Assembly (NCBI GenBank): GCA_963931865.1
Contig: OZ007516.1
Location: 979,883 to 1,043,882, forward strand
Length of the DNA: 64,000 nt
Direction of reading: 5' to 3'
From: Axinella damicornis
Lineage: Eukaryota; Porifera; Demospongiae; Axinellida; Axinellidae
Shown here: positions 59,416 through 64,000 of the stretch, piece by piece
Position numbering within the stretch: the stretch's first letter is position 1
How the letters are laid out: the number at the start of each line of letters is the position of its first letter
Translations under genes and position numbers: made by a program
Notes under the pieces: generated by a model
Databases searched by the model: none
Told to the model about the DNA's origin: nothing
The model's input: only the letters and a program-made list of their open reading frames with translations

Positions 59416-59846
59416 TTAGGGATGAGGCTATTTTTTTGACCAGTTATGCTATTCCCCAATGCTCCAGATTATGTCCGATTATGCCCTTGCTATATCCTCC
59501 GATTATGCTCTTGATATAGCTCACTTGAGATCCAAAGCATTGCTTCTGTATGCCAGCGGGAGGTGCATAAATCTTCAGTCTGAAGGCTGTGGAGACTTCA
59601 TTTGGTCTAGTATTGAAAGTACAGACCGTGCAGAGCTAGAACCAGAACTAGAACTAGCTAGACCACTAGAATCTAGACTACTTTCGCTAACAGCCTCACC
59701 GCTGGAAGCCATCCAGTGACAATGTGGCAGAACTCGAACCCCAATTATGCCTACATTATATTTCCCCATTTATTCCCGCATTATGCCAACTCCGTGAACC
59801 TACCTATTATGCCGGAAACTGTGCCGCATAATAGCCTCATCCCTAA
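59416..59846. mobile_element. Non-autonomous inverted-repeat element with TTGTAG target duplication
   Basis: The left end TTAGGGATGAGGCTATT and right end AATAGCCTCATCCCTAA are perfect inverted repeats of 17 bp. TTGTAG flanks both sides (59410-59415 and 59847-59852). The interior (431 bp in all) has repeated GATTATGC/CATTATGCC motifs near both ends and no transposase frame. The superfamily is not recognised. Confidence 0.8.
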
Positions 59847-60321
59847 TTGTAGTGTTGTTGACGTTCCCCATTGAGTTTTAATATAATATTATGTAGAGGC
59901 AATTAAGCCATGCACTACTCTCACAAGCTGAGCTGGTTCTCACGGAAACAAGTCTTTGGTGCAAGCATGGAAGGCAATATACCAGCCATGTTCACACCAG
60001 CCATCTACAGATTGCTTGCTCTGCATGTCTAGTGTGTGAACAACTTAGCTACCTACTTAACAGTCAACAACTGCTGGGGTGCTCAGGCAATTAAAGGTGG
60101 CTAGCTTTGCACATAATATTAGCATGTGTAGAGATCTGTTTACATTGAGCACTACACCTACACCTACACCTACTGCAGACAGGTGACCTGCAATGCTGTG
60201 ACTTAGAGTGGGCTTTAGTGGCGTGTAGTTGGGGCCATGGCACTTGGTGAATGGGGCTTATTGTGCAGTGAGATGGCAGGATTCGTGTGTGCCTATCATG
60301 TGTGTGTGTGTGTGTGTATGT

Positions 60322-60351
<30 letters not shown>
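60322..60351 (+). repeat. 30-nt poly-G run after (GT)n
   Basis: TGTGTGTGTG followed by an uninterrupted G run. Confidence 0.9.
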
Positions 60352-60352
<1 letters not shown>

Positions 60353-61198
60353 ATAGCTAGATCAAGAGTATTTCTATTTGCAGCCTTGAGGGGGTGGCTA
60401 TCCCCCCCAATTAGCTCTTGGTGTGCAGTGTGCAGACTTCATACAGTTTGCATTCTAAAATGATAAACCTGATGGATTTATCTTGGGAGAGTATTTCCAC
60501 TTGCTACTATATGGTCGCCAAGTGTCCGTGGAATATGTTGAGGAATGTGGCAGAAATTGCTACATTATGCCCAGTTCTAGCCTCGTTCCCAGGCCGTCTG
60601 GGGACGAGACTAACATAATTTTTTTAACATACTCTAGACAATTAGCCTGTGACTCTTGAGCCAACCGTGGCATGACTGAGCGCTTGCCATAAAGTATGCA
60701 GGCAGCTAGCTAAGCTAATTATCCAACAGCTGCAGCTGGCAACTGTCATTATGCAAGCTAGCTACATCAAATCCGCCCACAGCAGTGAATTTTGTATTCA
60801 AAGTTCATCGAATAACCCCAGCGGGGGAACGTTACAACCAACGGTGCGCATGCGTGATACCAACCCATGCAACGCACGCCGCGCCTTTGATCGATCGCCG
60901 ATGTGCGATAGTTTTCACATTCCGGCCGGTGCTTGTGCTGTGTAGACCCACGCGGTCGTCAGAATAACTACACTAAATTAATGTCGCTGCTTGTTAAAAA
61001 CAGGGCCTAAAATATAGTCTTGGATACCCTTATGGGTGCAAGTGAAGTGTGCAGCAAAAAACATTTTTTGAACAAGCAGTCAAGTCAGCTCTGACTTCAC
61101 TGCTCGGTCCAAAAAAAATAATGACATCGGCGATTCTCTTATACAGATTGATTGTGTATGACAATCTTTACATAATTTGTTCATTAACCAACTTAAAC

Positions 61199-61497
61199 CA
61201 AGGAGCTCTGGAGGTTGAGGGTGAACTTCTTTATTGTTGCTCTTACTTACAAGCATTGGCTACGTATCTCCTCTGGCACAGCTGATACATGATGGATGTG
61301 TCTCATTCCACCAACACACAGTTGATTTAGCATATGAGGCAATGGGGAAACGTACCTTCCTAGCAATGGGAGTGATAGTGGGCTGCTTCAGAGGATCAAA
61401 GTTCTGGACGCAAGACAGAGCGGGATCCTGAGTTCAGTGTCAATGGCAACGAATCCATATCTCATTGAGCTAAGAGACCAAAAACAGTACGTAGAGT
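61199..61497 (+). pseudogene. Deleted MFSD8-like pseudogene (exon 2 joined to exon 8)
   Basis: An exon 2 fragment (61199-61278, starting CCAAGGAGCTCTGGAGG) has lost several bases in TTCTTT..TTGTTGCT. It is followed directly by the intron 7 end and exon 8 (61322 on). Exon 8 lacks most of its helix (GGGCTGCTT joins CAGAGGATC) and its frame is broken before the tail. Exons 3-7 are absent. The upstream 600 bp match copy 8, and the tail (TGAGTTCAGTGTCAATGGCA) also matches copy 8, so it is a deleted duplicate of copy 8. Confidence 0.88.
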
Positions 61498-61499
61498 AG

Positions 61500-62159
61500 C
61501 TAATTGTTGCTTTACTTTGTAGTGTTAATAGACGTACATGAAGTTTCTCGGGTCTGAGTTCTTCTACTTGTTTGTACCTCCATTGTACGTAGGTGTGCAT
61601 GCACCAGTAAGTTACAGTAACTGCTCTAAGTACTGCCCTCTGTCCAGATGCTGACTTGACTAGCTATATAGCCACCTTGTAGTAAATAGCTGCACTGATA
61701 ACAGTCATAGCACAGCTGTTGGCATGAAGGTGTTGCATGGAAGTACCGCTGATTGGTGGACTCACAGCATATTCATCTTGTCTGATTATATATACTGGGT
61801 AACTGCCAAGCAGGCGAATGCCAACACCTGTTGCAAACTTAGTGAATGGATAGCTAACTGTGCATGTAGCCACACTTATTGCCTGCTGCGGGAAATTAAT
61901 AGTACACTATTACTAGCTACACTTCAGCCAGTATACAACAGCCCTGGACCATAACCACATAGCTATGCCTCAGCACGTGGAATGTTGGTGCTGGGGGCAG
62001 ATAAACATTGAAGCACTATTTGTACACACTATATAATATTATAGAGGCTGGCAAGTATAGGTTCATGAGAGCATAATGGTGTAGTCTCATGTAGCTACCA
62101 GGCCTCTCCGCCTTCATTTTCCAGGCCCAAACTATGGAAGTGAGAAGGATTAAGTAGCT
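61500..62159. other. Spacer, no gene seen
   Basis: AT-rich sequence 3' of the pseudogene. The first 60 bp match the 3' flank of copy 8. Nothing further recognised. Confidence 0.4.
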
Positions 62160-63545
62160 ACTCAGGTGGTCTCTGACCAACCAGAGTTACTAATTCAACA
62201 GCCAGCACCACTGATTTGGTGTTTCTCTCCTCTCCTGAACTGCTCTCTTCAATTGGAGTTCTTCCCCATGCTGGTTCTAGTGACCATAACTCAATCTCTG
62301 TCTCCCTCGGGCTACCTTCCCATTGCCATCCAATCAACACCCCACTAAAACCATCTGGATTTGCAAAAAGGCTAATGTCAGTCTTGCCAAGATCTCCTGA
62401 AAGGTATCCCACTACATGTTGAATCTGAGGACATTGATGTCTTCTGGAGCCGTTGGTCTTCTATTTTTCTGTCAGTTATCAGCAAGTGCATCCCTAGCCT
62501 CGTTCCCAGGTGCTCGGTTACCGAGCGCCTGGGAACGAGGCTAGCTAGTACATCCCCAAGCGATCTGTTCATCTCAATCGTCCAACTAACATTCCCTGGA
62601 TCAATAGTGACATTTGACATGACATTAAACTGCAAGAACATCTTTTCTACAAGTGTTTCATATCCTCCAAATGCGGTATGTCAAATACAAGATGGCTCAT
62701 AACCCAGTGTTGTCCAAGATCCATACTGCCAAACAGGCTTTCTTTCAGAATCTGGCCTCCTCCCGACATGTTCTGGTCCATCATGAGTATAGCTACACTC
62801 TCGAACCCAAAGTCCAACCACTAGCTATATCCAATGGTCTTGTTTCATATCAACCTCAGACCCTGATAAGGTTATATTATGATGCTTAACTCATTCTTTG
62901 CTAGCTACCTGCTATCCATTCATCCTACAAGTCTCCGGCCACCCGGCCCCTGCTGTCCTCTCCACCCATTTATTTTAATTGTTTATGCAGGAGAATGCAT
63001 TACTGCAAACTTAGGTAGCTAAGGGCATGATATTCAAGTGTTTTATAGTAGAGAGATTGAATTGAACATCTGACTTAATAATGGTTGGATTCCTAACCAA
63101 TCATTGGGTAACTTTAGAGAAAGATTGAACATATATGCAGTGAGGCCATGGATGTAGCTACCTCTCCAGCAAACATGCTCAGCATCCAGGCTGAGATGGC
63201 ATCAGGGCCTGAAGTAGAGTGGGCTTTAATCTTACGAAGGAGCAGAATCACGGGTTTCTGTAGTCCGTTCTACTACTGCAACATCATTTCCATCCACCTA
63301 TTTTCAACACATTTCCAGCGAGTTGTCCTTCGACTCGAGGCTGCACATCTCCATGGCTGCCTGTAGTCTCAGGGGTACCACAAGGCTCTATCTTGGGACC
63401 CATATCTTTATATCACCGACATCTTTAAGCTTCAGTTGTGAAAAGGCTCAACCTATGCTGATGACATACTACTCTTTAGGCTCTCCCTCTGACATGCAGG
63501 AGTTTCAAAAAGATCATGATCTCGTTTGTGACTGGATTTCAGTGT
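62160..63545 (+). mobile_element. Decayed non-LTR retrotransposon (endonuclease and reverse transcriptase)
   Basis: Plus strand, several frameshifts. Around 62260-62310 one frame reads LPHAGSSDHNSISV, the SDH motif ending an APE-type endonuclease. Around 62710-62840 it reads AKQAFFQNLASSR and LAISNG, the linker before the reverse transcriptase. Near 63357-63415 it reads LPVVSGVPQGSILGP, and near 63450-63480 STYADDILLF, the catalytic YADD box. This order matches CR1/Jockey-type LINEs. Stops and frameshifts between motifs show that it is dead. A hairpin MITE has inserted at 62494-62544. Confidence 0.85.
62494..62544. repeat. Hairpin MITE inside the LINE
   Basis: CTAGCCTCGTTCCCAGGTGC with GCGCCTGGGAACGAGGCTAG, nearly perfect. 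It interrupts the LINE, so it is younger than that insertion. Confidence 0.85.
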
Positions 63546-64000
63546 GCGCATGCGTGAATCCAACAGTGCACGTTTTTTCATCGAAGTTATTTCGAGTTTC
63601 TACCTTGAAGTGGTTTCCGCCGGTAGCCATCAGCGATGAAGTGCAAGTGTACGTGTCAAGAACTACACTGATATCGTTCACTTGTTAACGTTGAAAACAG
63701 TTCGTAACAAGCCGTAGTCCGGCTTAGCCTTCGGCATTATTTCCGAGTCAAATGTATCAGATATGCATGAGACAGCATGCACTCATTCAACGTTCTCCCG
63801 GAGCAATACAGTAGGTGTAGCTATCTGCTGTAGAAAGCAAATCAGTAAGTCAGACTGATAAATATATCAGGGCCTATACTACTAGCCCATGCAATTACTG
63901 TCCAATTGGGACGGGGGATGGGATGAGAGTTTACAAATCAGGAATTTTTCATCCAAGCAAGAAAATGCTTGAAGTTGTTAGCTACTACCAGCCCAAGTAA
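63546..64000. other. Right edge, partial repeat of the copy 8 upstream block
   Basis: GTGTGCGCATGCGTGAATCC-AACAG, GTGGTTTCCGCCGG and GATGAAGTGCAAGTG recur from the block before copy 8 (54925-55070) and from 60845-60945. No exon seen. A further array member could lie beyond the edge. Confidence 0.45.

Larger units (their letters stand above)
59002..61198. other. Spacer between copy 8 and the deleted pseudogene
   Basis: It contains a 431-bp inverted-repeat element (59416-59846), a 30-nt G run (60322-60351), a short MITE piece near 60578-60612 and, from about 60590, a duplicate of the region upstream of copy 8. No intact exon seen. Confidence 0.5.

Noticed and set aside
59459..59719. 86-codon frame inside the 431-bp element
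   Set aside because: Contained wholly in a non-autonomous inverted-repeat element, with no domain signal.
1..64000. CRISPR array or bacterial operon
   Set aside because: Tandem repeats here are head-to-tail without unique spacers, and the genes are intron-containing.

Overview
The window is animal nuclear DNA. Genes are split into many short exons by GT-AG introns. The introns and spacers are full of CA/GT microsatellites, minisatellites, a tRNA-derived SINE, hairpin MITEs and a LINE remnant. There is no operon structure and there are no Shine-Dalgarno sites. The compact intron-rich genes, CTAGCTAGC-rich spacers and a SINE core of a type known from marine invertebrates suggest a marine invertebrate, most likely a sponge. 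That assignment is inference; no species marker is present.

Most of the window (1-11.4 kb, 17.7-46.7 kb, 55-61.5 kb) is an array of paralogous 12-helix transporters resembling MFSD8/CLN7, the lysosomal major-facilitator protein. I reconstructed seven copies running from their first or second exon to the stop codon, plus the 3' half of an eighth at the left edge. The order is: copy 1 (partial, +), copy 2 (+), copy 3 (+), copy 4 (+), copy 5 (+), copy 6 (+) with an extra duplicated pair of last exons, copy 7 (-), copy 8 (+), then a deleted pseudogene and a solo last-exon fragment. All share one eight-exon layout with identical intron phases. Exon 1 is a tiny Cys-rich N-terminus, exons 2-5 hold the first helices, and exon 6 holds a Cys-rich luminal loop. 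Exon 7 is always 64 nt. Exon 8 holds the last helix and an acidic tail that usually carries an [DE]xxxL[LI] lysosomal sorting signal. Copies 1 and 2 form a divergent subgroup with an additional large luminal domain in exon 6. Copies 4 and 5 with their flanks are a recent segmental duplication.

Three other transcription units or elements were resolved. A three-exon minus-strand gene (12.7-14.8 kb) encodes a 553-residue protein with an N-terminal ubiquitin-like domain and a helical armadillo-like remainder. A thirteen-exon minus-strand gene (47.4-53.4 kb) encodes a SERHL-type alpha/beta hydrolase and includes 13-nt and 20-nt microexons. A decayed non-LTR retrotransposon (62.2-63.5 kb) keeps endonuclease and reverse-transcriptase motifs.

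The spacers hold several mobile elements with readable boundaries. One is a 749-bp TTAA-flanked element whose empty site survives in the paralogous spacer. Another is a 431-bp inverted-repeat element with a 6-bp target duplication. Two hairpin MITE families and two SINE copies are also present. All exon boundaries were derived by eye from splice sites, reading phase and comparison between copies.
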